Counted from the first letter of the stretch, positions 1 to 10,600 are shown. The stretch: 64,000 nt of DNA from Kitasatospora sp. CB01950 (GCF_001905465.1 NZ_LISX01000008.1:32183-96182); one strand, 5' to 3'. Translations and numbers: made by a program. Notes: generated by a model from the sequence alone, not told the origin.

Positions 1-1012
1 CCATAACGAGCGGGGGTTCCGCAGGAATCGGCCCAACGGCGGATGATCCTGCCACTCGCACCGGCAGAGAGGAGAGTGAATCGGAAACACCCAGTTGACC
101 GAAGTGGGAGAGCGGCCATGCGACCACGAACGCACGGCCGACCACGTTCCCCACCGGCACGGTCCCGGAACCCGGATTGCCCATGTGGTAGCGGGAGTCC
201 GCGGACAGATCGCGGTGGTCCCCCATCACCCAGATCCGGCCCTGAGGAACCGTCACCTTGAAGGTGATCCGCGACGGCACGTTGCCCGGCGCGATGTACG
301 GCTCATCCACCGGGGTGCCGTTCACGCTCAGTCGGCCCTGGGCGTCACAGCACTCCACGGTGTCGCCGGCGACACCGATCACCCGCTTGATCAGGTCCCG
401 CTCGTCGTCGGAAGGAAGGAGTCCCACCGCGGAGAACACCGACTTCGCCCGGTGCAGCACGGACCCGTCGGGGGACGACTTGCGTTCGTTCTCCAGCCAG
501 CCGCCCGGGTCCTTGAAGACCACCACCTCGCCGCGCTCCGGCTCCGAGCCGAACCACGGGGTGAGCTTGTCCACCAGCACGCGGTCACCGACCTGCAGGG
601 TCGGTTCCATCGAACCGGAGGGAATGACGAACACCTGGACCAGAAAGGTCTTCAGCACCACCGCGATGACCAGCGCCACCAGCACGATCACCGGCAACTC
701 GCGAAGAAAGGAGCGCCGACCACGGCGCGCGACCCGCTTGGCGGTGCGCCGCCGCTCGGCGCGGCCCCTCCCGGGCCGGCCGCCTATGGCGCCGTCACCA
801 CCGTCCTCGGCCGGGCCCTCCACCCCACCGTCCTCGGCCGTGCCCCCAACCCCGCTGGTCCTGTCGGCATCGTCGACTCCGCCGGAGTCCTCGGGAGCAG
901 GGGCGGGCAGGTACACGGATTCCGGCGGCTCCTGGGGCGATTCGTGGTCGGGGCGGCCCCCGGTGCCGGCCGTGCCGTCGGTGGCGGCCCGGGGTCTACC
1001 TCTGCTCCCCAT
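1..1012 (-). CDS. lepB: Type I signal peptidase, C-terminus cut by window edge
   Basis: This membrane-bound serine protease removes signal peptides from exported proteins. The frame is open from the ATG at 1012 to base 1 without a stop, so about 337 residues are visible. There is an acidic, Gly/Glu-rich cytoplasmic N-terminus of about 85 residues, a basic stretch (89-100), one membrane helix (about 106-128), then box B PSGSMEPTL with the catalytic Ser134 and box D KRVIGVAGD with the general base Lys209. WVMGDHR and a DSR motif follow. The start overlaps the end of the upstream signal peptidase by 17 bases, so the two are probably translated together. Tandem signal peptidases downstream of rplS are known in Streptomyces (the sipWXYZ arrangement); which member this is cannot be decided here. 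Confidence 0.93.
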   Translation of the reverse strand, partial: MGSRGRPRAATDGTAGTGGRPDHESPQEPPESVYLPAPAPEDSGGVDDADRTSGVGGTAEDGGVEGPAEDGGDGAIGGRPGRGRAERRRTAKRVARRGRRSFLRELPVIVLVALVIAVVLKTFLVQVFVIPSGSMEPTLQVGDRVLVDKLTPWFGSEPERGEVVVFKDPGGWLENERKSSPDGSVLHRAKSVFSAVGLLPSDDERDLIKRVIGVAGDTVECCDAQGRLSVNGTPVDEPYIAPGNVPSRITFKVTVPQGRIWVMGDHRDLSADSRYHMGNPGSGTVPVGNVVGRAFVVAWPLSHFGQLGVSDSLSSLPVRVAGSSAVGPIPAEPPLVM

Positions 1013-1889
1013 GGCCACCGGTCCCCTCAATCGCGGCGAATGCCGCCGGCCGGTCGAGCGAGGTCGTCCGGTCGAGGGGGAAGAGCAGCCAGTCGGCGCG
1101 TCCGATCACCCGGTCCACGGGCACGGTGCCGCCTCCGGGCTCTCCAAGGTGGTCCCGGGAGTCGCGGGACGCGCTGCGGTGGTCGCCCATCACCCACAAC
1201 TTGCCGGAAGGAACCACGATGTCGAACGGTACCGCCGACGGTGCGTCGCCGGGGAGCAGGTAGTCGCTCTCGTCCAGCGGGACTCCGTTGATCCGGAGGC
1301 GGCCGTCGGAGCCGCAGCAGGTGACCCGGTCGCCGCCCACGCCGATCACCCGCTTCACGTAAACCGTGTCACCGGCCGGGGCCAGCCCGGCCCCGCTCAG
1401 GAACCGCTTCACCCCGGACGGTTCGTCCCGGTAGGGCAGAAAGGAGCCGATGCCGTCGAAGACCACCACGTCGCCCCGCTGGGGATGCCCGCCGAAGGCG
1501 TAGGCGAGCTGGTTGACCAGGACACGGTCACCGGGCCGCAGCGTCCCCTCCATGGAGCCCGAGGGCACCGCGAAGGGCCGGGCCACGAAGGCGTTCACCA
1601 GCAGCAGCACGACCACGCACACCGCGCCGATCCACAGCAGGTCCCGCGACCACCGCCGCCCACCGGCGTCCTCGTCGCCGGCGGCTTCGTCGCCGCCCGC
1701 GTCACCCGAGACCTCACCGGCACCACCGGCACCACCGACACCCTCGACACTCTCGGTGCCCCCGGTGCCCCCGACGCCACCCCCGGCGTCCAGGTCCGGC
1801 CCGGAAACGGCAACGGACCGCGCCGGCGTGTCCGTACCCGTGGGTGCGGGACTGCCGTCGCGGTCCGTCAGTGGCTCGTGCGTGCTCAT
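996..1889 (-). CDS. lepB: Type I signal peptidase
   Basis: This second signal peptidase has 297 residues. The N-terminal 80 residues are Gly/Ala/Glu-rich and look disordered. A membrane helix covers about 83-103, directly followed by PSGSMEGTL (catalytic Ser112), KRVIGVGGD (Lys179) and VMGDHRSASRDSRDH. The C-terminus lacks an obvious second membrane span. It lies 64 bases downstream of rplS and overlaps the next signal peptidase, so all three probably share a transcript. Conserved catalytic boxes make it an active enzyme. Differences from its neighbour in the loop between boxes suggest separate substrate preferences, as shown for the multiple Sip proteins of Streptomyces lividans, but that is inference. 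Confidence 0.94.
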   Translation of the reverse strand: MSTHEPLTDRDGSPAPTGTDTPARSVAVSGPDLDAGGGVGGTGGTESVEGVGGAGGAGEVSGDAGGDEAAGDEDAGGRRWSRDLLWIGAVCVVVLLLVNAFVARPFAVPSGSMEGTLRPGDRVLVNQLAYAFGGHPQRGDVVVFDGIGSFLPYRDEPSGVKRFLSGAGLAPAGDTVYVKRVIGVGGDRVTCCGSDGRLRINGVPLDESDYLLPGDAPSAVPFDIVVPSGKLWVMGDHRSASRDSRDHLGEPGGGTVPVDRVIGRADWLLFPLDRTTSLDRPAAFAAIEGTGGHGEQR

Positions 1890-1953
1890 CGGGGGTGAGC
1901 CTATCCTCCCGATCTAAGCCGGTCGGAGGGCCTTCCCCGTCGAGCCTGCGCGA

Positions 1954-2304
1954 TCACGCGTCGCGCTTCTCCTTGATCTTCGCGGCCTTGCCGCGGAGGT
2001 CACGCAGGTAGTACAGCTTGGCGCGGCGGACCGCACCGCGGGTCACGACCTCGATCTTCTCAACGATCGGGGTGTGCACCGGGAAGGTGCGCTCGACACC
2101 GACGTTGAAGCTGACCTTGCGAACGGTGAAGGTCTCACCGATGCCGGCGCCGTGACGACGGATGACAACGCCCTGGAAGACCTGGACGCGCGAGCGGTTG
2201 CCTTCGATGACTCGGACGTGCACCTTCAGGGTGTCGCCGGAGCGGAAGGCGGGGATGTCGGTACGCAGCGAGGCCGCGTCGACAGCAGCGAGCTTGTTGC
2301 TCAT
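1954..2304 (-). CDS. rplS: 50S ribosomal protein L19
   Basis: L19 sits at the interface of the 30S and 50S subunits. The 116-residue product starts MSNKLAAVDA and has the family core FRSGDTLKVHVRVIEGNRSR and the basic end LYYLRDLRGKAAKIKEKR. The ATG at 2304 is preceded by GGAGAG at good distance. An in-frame ATG 17 codons upstream would add a basic leader not found in L19, so it was not used. It is separated from trmD by 156 bases holding a G+C-rich hairpin, so it may have its own promoter while still belonging to the rpsP-rimM-trmD-rplS group. Confidence 0.97.
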   Translation of the reverse strand: MSNKLAAVDAASLRTDIPAFRSGDTLKVHVRVIEGNRSRVQVFQGVVIRRHGAGIGETFTVRKVSFNVGVERTFPVHTPIVEKIEVVTRGAVRRAKLYYLRDLRGKAAKIKEKRDA

Positions 2305-2460
2305 CGTTGCTCTCCATCGCAGGCGCCACGGGCCGCCCACGGAAATTCGTCTCAAATGGTTGGTGCTGTGGGCCGCTTCGGCTGGCGGTGAACCCCCCGT
2401 GGCGGGGGCACCGGTCCACTGACTCCCACGGAGGGGAGCCGGGCGACAGACAACAGTCGC

Positions 2461-3288
2461 CTATTCTTCCACAGGCTCTACCGCAGACCGAAATCGGCCG
2501 GCGGAGTCGTCCCAGGCCAGGCCGAGGACGCTGAGCGCCTCGCGTTCCTTCTTGGTGAACGCGTCGCGCGGCCAGCGGGCGACCAGGTCGGGCCGGTGGG
2601 CGAGGGTGCGGGCGAAGGCCTGCTCGCGCCGCCACTGGGCGATCTTCCCGTGGTGGCCGCTCAGCAGGATCTCCGGCACCTCGCGGCCGCGCCACTCGGC
2701 GGGCTTGGTGTACACCGGGCCCTCCAGCAGATCGGCCATGGCACCAGGGGCGAAGGAGTCGTCCCGGTGCGACTCGGCGTTGCCGAGGACGCCGGGCAGC
2801 AGCCGGGCGATCGCCTCGACCATCACCAGCACGGCGACCTCGCCGCCGGCCAGTACGTAGTCGCCGATGGAAGCTTCGACCACGGGCATCCGGGTCGCGG
2901 CCTCCTCGATGACCCGCCGGTCGATGCCCTCGTAGCGGGCGGGCGCGAAGGCCAGCCAGCTGCGGGACGCCAGGTCCTGGGCGAGTTCCTGGGTGAACGG
3001 CCGCCCGCTGGGGGTGGGCACCACCAGGGTCGGCACCTCGCCCTCGGGTCCGGCGGCGAGGACGGAGTCCAGCGCCGCGCCCCACGGCTCGGGCTTCATC
3101 ACCATGCCGGGGCCACCGCCGTACGGGGTGTCGTCCACGGTGCGGTGGATGTCGGTGGTCCACTGCCGCAGGTCGTGCAGGTGCACGTCGAGCTGGCCCC
3201 GGGCCCGCGCCTTGCCGACCAGCGAGACGTTCAGCGGCTCCAGGTACTCGGGGAAGATCGTGACGACGTCGATCCGCATGTCGGTCAC
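2461..3288 (-). CDS. trmD: tRNA (guanine-N1)-methyltransferase TrmD
   Basis: TrmD methylates G37 next to the anticodon of tRNAs reading CNN codons, using SAM, and prevents +1 frameshifting. The product has the SPOUT-fold hallmarks: N-terminal MRIDVVTIFPEYLEPL, the substrate motif TPYGGGPGMVMKPEP, the knotted SAM site around YEGIDRRVIEEA and SIGDYVLAGGE, and the C-terminal helical domain PAEWRGREVPEILLSGHHG. Length is slightly above the usual 240-270. The GTG at 3288 overlaps the rimM stop (GTGA), which implies translational coupling; an ATG three codons later (3279) is the alternative start. Confidence 0.96.
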   Translation of the reverse strand: MTDMRIDVVTIFPEYLEPLNVSLVGKARARGQLDVHLHDLRQWTTDIHRTVDDTPYGGGPGMVMKPEPWGAALDSVLAAGPEGEVPTLVVPTPSGRPFTQELAQDLASRSWLAFAPARYEGIDRRVIEEAATRMPVVEASIGDYVLAGGEVAVLVMVEAIARLLPGVLGNAESHRDDSFAPGAMADLLEGPVYTKPAEWRGREVPEILLSGHHGKIAQWRREQAFARTLAHRPDLVARWPRDAFTKKEREALSVLGLAWDDSAGRFRSAVEPVEE

Positions 3289-3941
3289 GCCGCACCCCCG
3301 GCCGCGCCCTCGGAGTCCTCGGAGCCGTCGGAGCCGTCGGAGCCCTCGGACCCCACAGAGCTCTCAGGCCCTTCGGAATCGTCAGCGGCGCCGGCGGAGC
3401 CCTCCTCGCGCGACGAGGCGACCACCGCGTCGACGGGGTCGATCAGGCCGGGCGGCGGGGTGATCACGGCGCGCTGCTCGTCCAGGTCGATGGTGGGAAC
3501 GATCTGCTCGACGAACGGGATCAGCACCTCGGTGCCGTCGGGGCGCTCGACGGTGAGCAGGTCCTGGTACGGAAGGTGGACCACCTCGGTGAGTTCGCCG
3601 ATCAGGGTGCCGTCGGTGAGGACGACGTCCAGGCCGATCAGCTGGTGGTCGTAGTACTCGTCGGGGTCATCGGGAGTCTCCTCCGGGTCGACCTCGGCGA
3701 TCAGGAAGGTGCCGCGCAGCGCCTCGGCGGCGGTACGGTCCTTCACTCCGGCGAAGCGCAGCAGCAGGCGTCCGCTGTGCACCTTTCCGGACTCGACGGT
3801 CAGCGGTCCGATGCCGGCCGGGTCGGTGAGGAGGACCGCGCCGGGTCCGAGCCGCAGTTCCGGCTCGTCGGTGCGGACCTCGACGCTGACGTCCCCTCGG
3901 ATGCCGTGGGCGCGGCCGATCTTGCCGACGACGAGCTGCAC
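3285..3941 (-). CDS. rimM: Ribosome maturation factor RimM
   Basis: RimM assists assembly of the 30S head around S19. The 218-residue product begins MQLVVGKIGRAHGIRGDV, the family signature, followed by the RimM barrel (about 1-90) and a PRC-barrel (about 95-170: YYDHQLIGLDV, LIPFVEQIVPTIDL). The last 40 residues are an acidic Ser/Glu/Asp repeat tail (SEGSDGSDGSEDSEG), longer than in most RimM proteins and probably disordered. It overlaps trmD by four bases. A 160-base gap with a 15-bp hairpin separates it from the upstream KH gene, so expression may be partly attenuated. Confidence 0.95.
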   Translation of the reverse strand: MQLVVGKIGRAHGIRGDVSVEVRTDEPELRLGPGAVLLTDPAGIGPLTVESGKVHSGRLLLRFAGVKDRTAAEALRGTFLIAEVDPEETPDDPDEYYDHQLIGLDVVLTDGTLIGELTEVVHLPYQDLLTVERPDGTEVLIPFVEQIVPTIDLDEQRAVITPPPGLIDPVDAVVASSREEGSAGAADDSEGPESSVGSEGSDGSDGSEDSEGAAGGAA

Positions 3942-4018
3942 GGTGATCGTTCTCCTGAGATGAGCCTGGGTGAGGCGAGCGTGATGGTGAGGGTTCGGAA
4001 GAACCCGGAAAACGGGAA

Positions 4019-4052
4019 GGACCGGCCGGGACGGATGCGTCCCGGCCGGTCC
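4019..4052 (-). terminator. Perfect 15-bp hairpin between khpA and rimM
   Basis: Arms 4019-4033 and 4038-4052 are perfectly complementary with a four-base loop. On the minus strand the stem is followed by a T-containing stretch (CCCGTTTTCC). It lies inside the rpsP-KH-rimM-trmD group, 52 bases after the KH stop. It can act as an intra-operon terminator or attenuator, or as an RNA processing site that lets the ribosomal protein and the modification enzymes accumulate at different levels. Confidence 0.6.
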
Positions 4053-4103
4053 GGAAACCCGGTGGTCGACCTGTCGATTGACGTTGCCGGTCGATCGCGG
4101 AGG

Positions 4104-4343
4104 TCAGCGAATGCTGTCCACGTCGACCAGGTCGACCCGGACATTGCGACCGCCGAGGGCGCCGACCACGGTGCGCAGTGCGCGAGCCGTGCGGCCGCCC
4201 CGGCCGATCACCTTGCCGAGGTCGTCGGGGTGCACCCGCACCTCGATGGTGTGACCGCGACGCAGGTTCCGCGAGCGGACCTGCACCTCGTCGGGGTGCT
4301 CGACGATGCCCTTCACCAGGTGGTCGAGGGCTTCCTCGATCAT
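4104..4343 (-). CDS. khpA: KH-domain RNA-binding protein (KhpA-like)
   Basis: This 79-residue protein consists almost entirely of one KH domain. The diagnostic GXXG loop is seen as VIGRGGRTARAL (about residues 46-57), preceded by VRVHPDDLGK. It ends VRVDLVDVDSIR. Small KH proteins beside rpsP are widespread in Gram-positive bacteria (formerly YlqC), bind RNA, and can pair with KhpB in control of cell elongation. The start lies two bases after the rpsP stop, so the two are co-transcribed and probably coupled. Confidence 0.9.
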   Translation of the reverse strand: MIEEALDHLVKGIVEHPDEVQVRSRNLRRGHTIEVRVHPDDLGKVIGRGGRTARALRTVVGALGGRNVRVDLVDVDSIR

Positions 4344-4345
4344 GC

Positions 4346-4774
4346 TCAGGCCTCGGTGGAAGCGGCCTCGGCCTCGTCAGCCTTGTCCGACTTCTTGGCC
4401 TTCGGGGTGATGGCGACACCAGTGGTGGCGTCCTCGAAGCCGGCGACGGCCTTGGCGAACAGGTGCGAGAAGTCCTCGACCTTGGGCTCGGCGACCTTCA
4501 GCGGCTCCGGAGCCGGCAGGCCCTTGAACTTCTGCCAGTCGCCGGTCAGCTTGAGGATGGCGAGCACCGGCTCGGTCGGCTGGGCGCCGACGGACAGCCA
4601 GTACTGGGCGCGGTCGCCGTCGACCTCGATCTTCGAGGGGTTGTAGGTCGGCTGGTAGATGCCGATCTCCTCGATCGCGCGGCCGTCACGCTTGGTGCGC
4701 GAGTCGGCGACGACGATGCGGTAGTGCGGGGAGCGGATCTTGCCCAGACGCTTCAGCTTGATCTTGACAGCCAC
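4346..4774 (-). CDS. rpsP: 30S ribosomal protein S16
   Basis: S16 is an early assembly protein of the 30S subunit. The GTG at 4774 is preceded by AGGAG eight bases upstream and gives VAVKIKLKRLGK, the conserved S16 start; longer readings upstream have no family match. The core (about 1-85) includes PHYRIVVADSRTKRDGRAIE and GIYQPTYNPS. The product is 142 residues, longer than the roughly 80-90 of Escherichia coli, because of a C-terminal Ala/Glu/Lys-rich extension typical of actinobacterial S16. It is the first gene of the rpsP-KH-rimM-trmD set. Confidence 0.96.
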   Translation of the reverse strand: MAVKIKLKRLGKIRSPHYRIVVADSRTKRDGRAIEEIGIYQPTYNPSKIEVDGDRAQYWLSVGAQPTEPVLAILKLTGDWQKFKGLPAPEPLKVAEPKVEDFSHLFAKAVAGFEDATTGVAITPKAKKSDKADEAEAASTEA

Positions 4775-5185
4775 GGGTGTGGATTCTCCTGGTTTTGACG
4801 TGGGTGAGCAGCGCTCCGCCGCGTGGGGCTGCGGCGCGAGGTGCCGTTCAAGGGACACGCCAGCCGTTAGGAGAGAGGGTCCTGCCTGGCTGCCGAGTAC
4901 TCAGCTGTCCATTCTGCCACATCGCGGATACCCCCGAACCGCGCCCCCGCCCCGGACGAACCCCCGCGCGAGCCCTGCAGGAGCCCGCCGGAAGCCCGGA
5001 ACAAGCCCGACGCGAGCCCGGAAGGAAGCCGGGAAGAGCCCGGAAAGGCTCCAGAAAGAAGGCTCCGGAAGAAGGCACTGGAAGAAGGCTCCGGAAAGGG
5101 CCCGGAAAAAGTGATGTCGACCGCCCCCCGAAGGGGCCGGCCGACTTGTGGCCAGGTCCGCGGGCACCCCGCCCGCGGCCCGGAA
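4775..5185. other. Intergenic region upstream of rpsP with promoter and degenerate repeats
   Basis: This 411-base gap holds two things. Near 4911-4916 the minus strand reads CAGAAT, a fair -10 box for rpsP, which would give a leader of about 130 bases. From about 4975 to 5110 the sequence is a degenerate repeat of short units such as AGCCCGGAA and GAAGGCTCCGGAA, strongly purine-biased on the plus strand. No reading frame across it has a ribosome binding site or a recognisable product. Confidence 0.5.
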
Positions 5186-5764
5186 TCAAGCGATCTTGAA
5201 CGGCTGCTGGCAGGCGCCGCAGACGATCGACGCCTGCGCCAGCACCGACGGGACGACGCGGACGTTGCGACCGCAGCCGCACACCGCCTTGACCCGCACG
5301 CCGCCGCCCGAGGAACCGTGCCGGGCGGCCGGTCCGCGGAAGGCGCGGTGGTTGCCCTCGCCGGCGACGGCGAGCTGGTGCGCGCCCAGCGCGCGGTCGA
5401 GCCGCTCGATGGTCTCGGCGTAGCGCTCGCGGGTCTCGTGACCCATCGTCACCTGGGAGAACCCGCTGCTGGCGTGCGGCTCGACCGGGTGGGCCAGGCC
5501 CAGCTCGGAGGCGAGCAGCAGGAAGCGGCGGTTGTGGTAGCGCCCGGCCCGCGACGTGTCGCGGATCTCCCGGGCGGCAGCCAGACCGTGCGCGGCCTCG
5601 TGCAGCAGGCGCTCGAAGTTGAGTCGGGTGCCGCAGGCCGACGAGGACTCGCCGATCAGCGCCTCGGGAGACGCCAGGTCGGGCAGGTCCCGGTGGTGGG
5701 CCTGGATGTCGCTCCAGGCGGCGGCCAGTTCGGCCGCAAGGACGAGGGGCTGTGTCGTGCTCAC
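5186..5764 (-). CDS. SprT-like zinc metalloprotein
   Basis: The 192-residue product from the GTG at 5764 carries HEAAH (residues 55-59), an HExxH zinc motif, with His77 in GRYHNRRF as a likely third ligand. A C-terminal zinc ribbon follows (CGC at 162-164 and CGAC at 182-185). This combination is that of SprT-like domain proteins, some of which cleave DNA-protein crosslinks. I do not know a demonstrated function for the actinobacterial version. It stands alone between proS and rpsP. No strong ribosome binding site is visible at this GTG, so the start is uncertain; the reading frame continues upstream without family similarity. Confidence 0.75.
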   Translation of the reverse strand: MSTTQPLVLAAELAAAWSDIQAHHRDLPDLASPEALIGESSSACGTRLNFERLLHEAAHGLAAAREIRDTSRAGRYHNRRFLLLASELGLAHPVEPHASSGFSQVTMGHETRERYAETIERLDRALGAHQLAVAGEGNHRAFRGPAARHGSSGGGVRVKAVCGCGRNVRVVPSVLAQASIVCGACQQPFKIA

Positions 5765-6189
5765 GCTGTACCAACGATGGGGAGAGAGCCGATGTTCCGC
5801 CGGACCCGGTGGTTCGGGAATTCCCAGCGGACTCTCAGGAATGCACTTCCGCGCACGAATTGCGCGGTTCCGGACTGACGCAAGACCAACCCCCTGCACG
5901 TTTGGACCCGGCGGGATCGCCGGGGCTCTCGGCACCCGTCGCGGAGCCCAACATCCCCACGGCGGACGGCCCGCGACACTGTCCGAAAATTGACAGGGCC
6001 ACGGGCCGTATACCGTACCGCTTGTCAGGTACCGCCGGGAGTTGACTGAGCAGTAGTTTCAACTACCGGTACGCGAACGGGGGTTAACGTTTCACCCGGC
6101 CCGTTCGGGAGCTTCGCAGCTCACTGCGGTGATCACGCTCCGCACAGGGCCCCCGGGCCGAAGCCCGGGGACGCTGCTCGAAGATCGGA
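5765..6189. other. Intergenic region between proS and the SprT-like gene
   Basis: The 425 bases contain the proS terminator (6151-6170), an exact 14-bp palindrome GTAGTT-TC-AACTAC at 6053-6066, and a shorter CTGTC...GACAG pair near 5980-5998. The stretch 5970-6090 is richer in A+T than its surroundings, as expected for a promoter zone serving the leftward SprT-like gene. No coding sequence was recognised. Confidence 0.5.
6151..6170 (-). terminator. Hairpin terminator after proS
   Basis: Eight-base arms (6151-6158, 6163-6170) close a four-base loop. Read on the minus strand the apex is GGGCTTCGGCCC, an extra-stable TTCG-type loop. It lies 19 bases beyond the proS stop. Confidence 0.65.
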
Positions 6190-7602
6190 TCAGTACGCGC
6201 GGGCGACCAGGGCGACGTTGCCCTCCTGGTCGTCGGCGGCCGGCACGGAGCCGTCGGCGGCGACGATGCAGCGCACCGACACGCCCTGCTCGGCCAACTT
6301 CGCCTCGCCCTCCGGACCGAGCTCGGCCCAGGAGATCCGGCCCCAGCCGGTGGCGGCGGCCTCGACGGCCTCGTCGATGGTCTTGACGTCGACGGTGCGC
6401 GACTCGCGGCGCTCGCGGGACTCGCGCAGCAGCTGCGCCTGGTCCTCCTCGAGGATGCCGGGGACGATCGCGGCCAGCGAGTCAACCTGGACGGGCGCCT
6501 TGCCGCCGGCGATCCGGCGGACCAGCATCGCGGTGCCGGCCTCCAGGTCGCGCGGGCCGACCTCGATCCGCAGCGGCACGCCCTTGAGCTCCCAGTCGAC
6601 GGCGCGGCGGCCGAACGGGGTGTCGGTGCGGTCGTCGACGACGACGCGCACGCCCGCGGCCTCCAGCTGGGCGCCGATCTCGCGGACCTTCGCCAGCACC
6701 GCGTCCTCGCCCTTGATAGCCAGCACCACGACCTGGACGGCGGCCAGGCGCGGCGGAACCCGCAGGCCGTTGTCGTCGCCGTGGGACATGATCAGGCCGC
6801 CGACCATGCGGGTCGAGACGCCCCACGAGGTCTGCCAGACGTACTCGCGCTCGGCGCCCTGGAGCTGGTAGGTGGTGTTGAAGGCCTTGGCGAAGTTCTG
6901 GCCCAGCTCGTGGCTGGTGCCCATCTGCAGCGCCTTGCCGTCACGCATCATGCCTTCGAGCGTGAGGGTGTTGATCGCGCCGGCGAAGCGCTCCCTGGCG
7001 GTCTTGCGACCGAGCACCACGTCGATGCCGAGCACGTTGGTCATGAAGTCGCCGTACACGTCCGTGTGGATCCGCGAGGCGTACGCGCGGGCGTCCTCGT
7101 AGGTGGCGTGGGCGGTGTGGCCCTCCTGCCAGAGGAACTCGGTGGTGCGCAGGAAGACGCGCGGGCGGAGCTCCCAACGGACCACGTTGGCCCACTGGTT
7201 GATCAGCAGCGGCAGGTCGCGGTGGCTCTGCACCCACTTGGAGAAGTACTCGTTGATGATCGTCTCGGAGGTCGGCCGGACGACCACCGGCTCCTCGAGC
7301 TCCTTGCCGCCGCCGTGGGTGACCACCGCGAGCTCGGGGGCGAAGCCCTCCACGTGCTCGGCTTCCTTGGTCAGGTACGACTGCGGGATGAACATCGGGA
7401 AGTACGCGTTCTGGGCGCCGGCCTGCTTGATCCGGGCGTCCATCTCCTGCTGCATCCGCTCCCACAGGCCGTAGCCGTACGGTCGGATGACCATGGTGCC
7501 CCGCACCGGACCGTTGTCGGCCAGCTCTGCCTTGTTGATGAGGTCCTGGTACCAGCGGGGGAAGTCTTCCGCCTGGGGGGTGAGAACGGGTGCCTTAGCC
7601 AT
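6190..7602 (-). CDS. proS: Prolyl-tRNA synthetase (short, archaeal/eukaryotic-type)
   Basis: This enzyme charges tRNA-Pro with proline. The 470-residue product starts MAKAPVLTPQAEDFPRW and has class II motifs: RPYGYGLWERMQQEMD (motif 1 region), RPTSETIINEYFSKW and ELRPRVFLRTTEFLWQEGHTAH (motif 2), and the anticodon-binding domain near VVVLAIKGEDAVLAKVREI. It lacks the long editing insertion of E. coli ProRS, so it belongs to the short archaeal-type group (ProS type 3) common in actinobacteria. The ATG at 7602 begins the conserved part; upstream in-frame codons give an arginine-rich sequence without family similarity. Confidence 0.96.
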   Translation of the reverse strand: MAKAPVLTPQAEDFPRWYQDLINKAELADNGPVRGTMVIRPYGYGLWERMQQEMDARIKQAGAQNAYFPMFIPQSYLTKEAEHVEGFAPELAVVTHGGGKELEEPVVVRPTSETIINEYFSKWVQSHRDLPLLINQWANVVRWELRPRVFLRTTEFLWQEGHTAHATYEDARAYASRIHTDVYGDFMTNVLGIDVVLGRKTARERFAGAINTLTLEGMMRDGKALQMGTSHELGQNFAKAFNTTYQLQGAEREYVWQTSWGVSTRMVGGLIMSHGDDNGLRVPPRLAAVQVVVLAIKGEDAVLAKVREIGAQLEAAGVRVVVDDRTDTPFGRRAVDWELKGVPLRIEVGPRDLEAGTAMLVRRIAGGKAPVQVDSLAAIVPGILEEDQAQLLRESRERRESRTVDVKTIDEAVEAAATGWGRISWAELGPEGEAKLAEQGVSVRCIVAADGSVPAADDQEGNVALVARAY

Positions 7603-7847
7603 GGGCCGAATGGTACGGGGAGCGGCGGCCCGACCGTGAATCCGTTTTCCCCCGCCCCGGCCCGCGGACGGGGCGGCAGCACGCCCTTGCACACCCCGGG
7701 GCGCACACCCGCAGCGCGCGGAGACCTGCTCGCACCCCCCTGGACGACGGCGGCGACCCGCTGTTCGCTGAGAGGGGCCGGGGGGTGCCGGGCTGCGGCA
7801 CACGCAGCCGATTCCGAGGACCGACGTGGACCGATTGGGAGGCCGCG

Positions 7848-8625
7848 ATGGCTTCAGCGCAGGTGACCGGCAGCACCGTGGACCGGGTACGGGCGGACGG
7901 TCCGGCGGAGCGGTGCGGTCGGGCGCGGGACTGGGCGGAGATCCAGGAGCGCATGCTCGTCCCCCTCTACCAGGACGTTTACCGCCGGCTGGAGGTCGGC
8001 CCGGCGACCAGCCTGCTCGGGGTGGGGTGCCGGTCGGGGCTGGCGCTGCTGCTCGCCGAGGGGCGCGGCGCGCAGGTCGCGGGGGTGGAGTGGGACGAGG
8101 AGCTGCGGGAGCTGGCGGCGGCCCGCGGGCTCCAGGTGGCGCCCGGCGGGAGTCTCGCCCGTTCGGCGCACCCCGTCCCCCGGCCGGCGCACTCCCTGGT
8201 GACGGTTTTCGAGCGGACGCCGACGCCCGCGCTGGTCGCCTGGTCGGCGCAGCGCACGCTCCCCGGCGGGCTGCTGGTGCTCGCGGGCCGGGGCCCGGCG
8301 GAGCGCTGCGAGAGCACGGCGGTGCTGGAGGTCGCGCACCGGCACGCGCCGCCGGAGTGTCCGCAGCGCCTCGCGCTGGAGCCGCTGCTGCTCTCCGCCG
8401 GTCTGCGCCCGTCCGCCACCGGCCGGGTGGTCTGCCCGTTCGCCTACCCGGGCCTGGACTCGGCGGTCCGCGGTCTGCTGGCCACCGGTCTGTTCGACCG
8501 GGCGGAGCAGCAGGCCGGGGCGGCGTTGGTGGCCAAGGAGTTGGAGGAGGCGCTGCACCCGTTCCTGCGCCCGGACGGCTCGGTGCGGATGGTGGACGAG
8601 TTCCGCTGGGCAGCGGGCGTCGGGG

Positions 8626-8639
<14 letters not shown>
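7848..8639 (+). CDS. SAM-dependent methyltransferase (class I)
   Basis: The ATG at 7848 is preceded by GGGAGG. The 263-residue product has a class I motif I, SLLGVGCRSG (55-64), and an acidic residue at the end of strand 2 (VAGVEWDEELRELA, Glu81), the pattern of SAM binding. A middle region LPGGLLVLAGRGPAERC matches the post-motif III strand. The substrate cannot be inferred; similar proteins in Streptomyces are annotated only as methyltransferases. The C-terminus is convergent with ftsH and the two coding regions overlap by 14 bases. It stands alone on the plus strand in a leftward region. Confidence 0.8.
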
Positions 8640-10530
<1,891 letters not shown>

Positions 10531-10600
10531 CCGTCGGACAATACGGACATGCCGCCCGCCGGTCGGTGCGCAACGCCGCGACGGCTCGACGCCGGGACGC

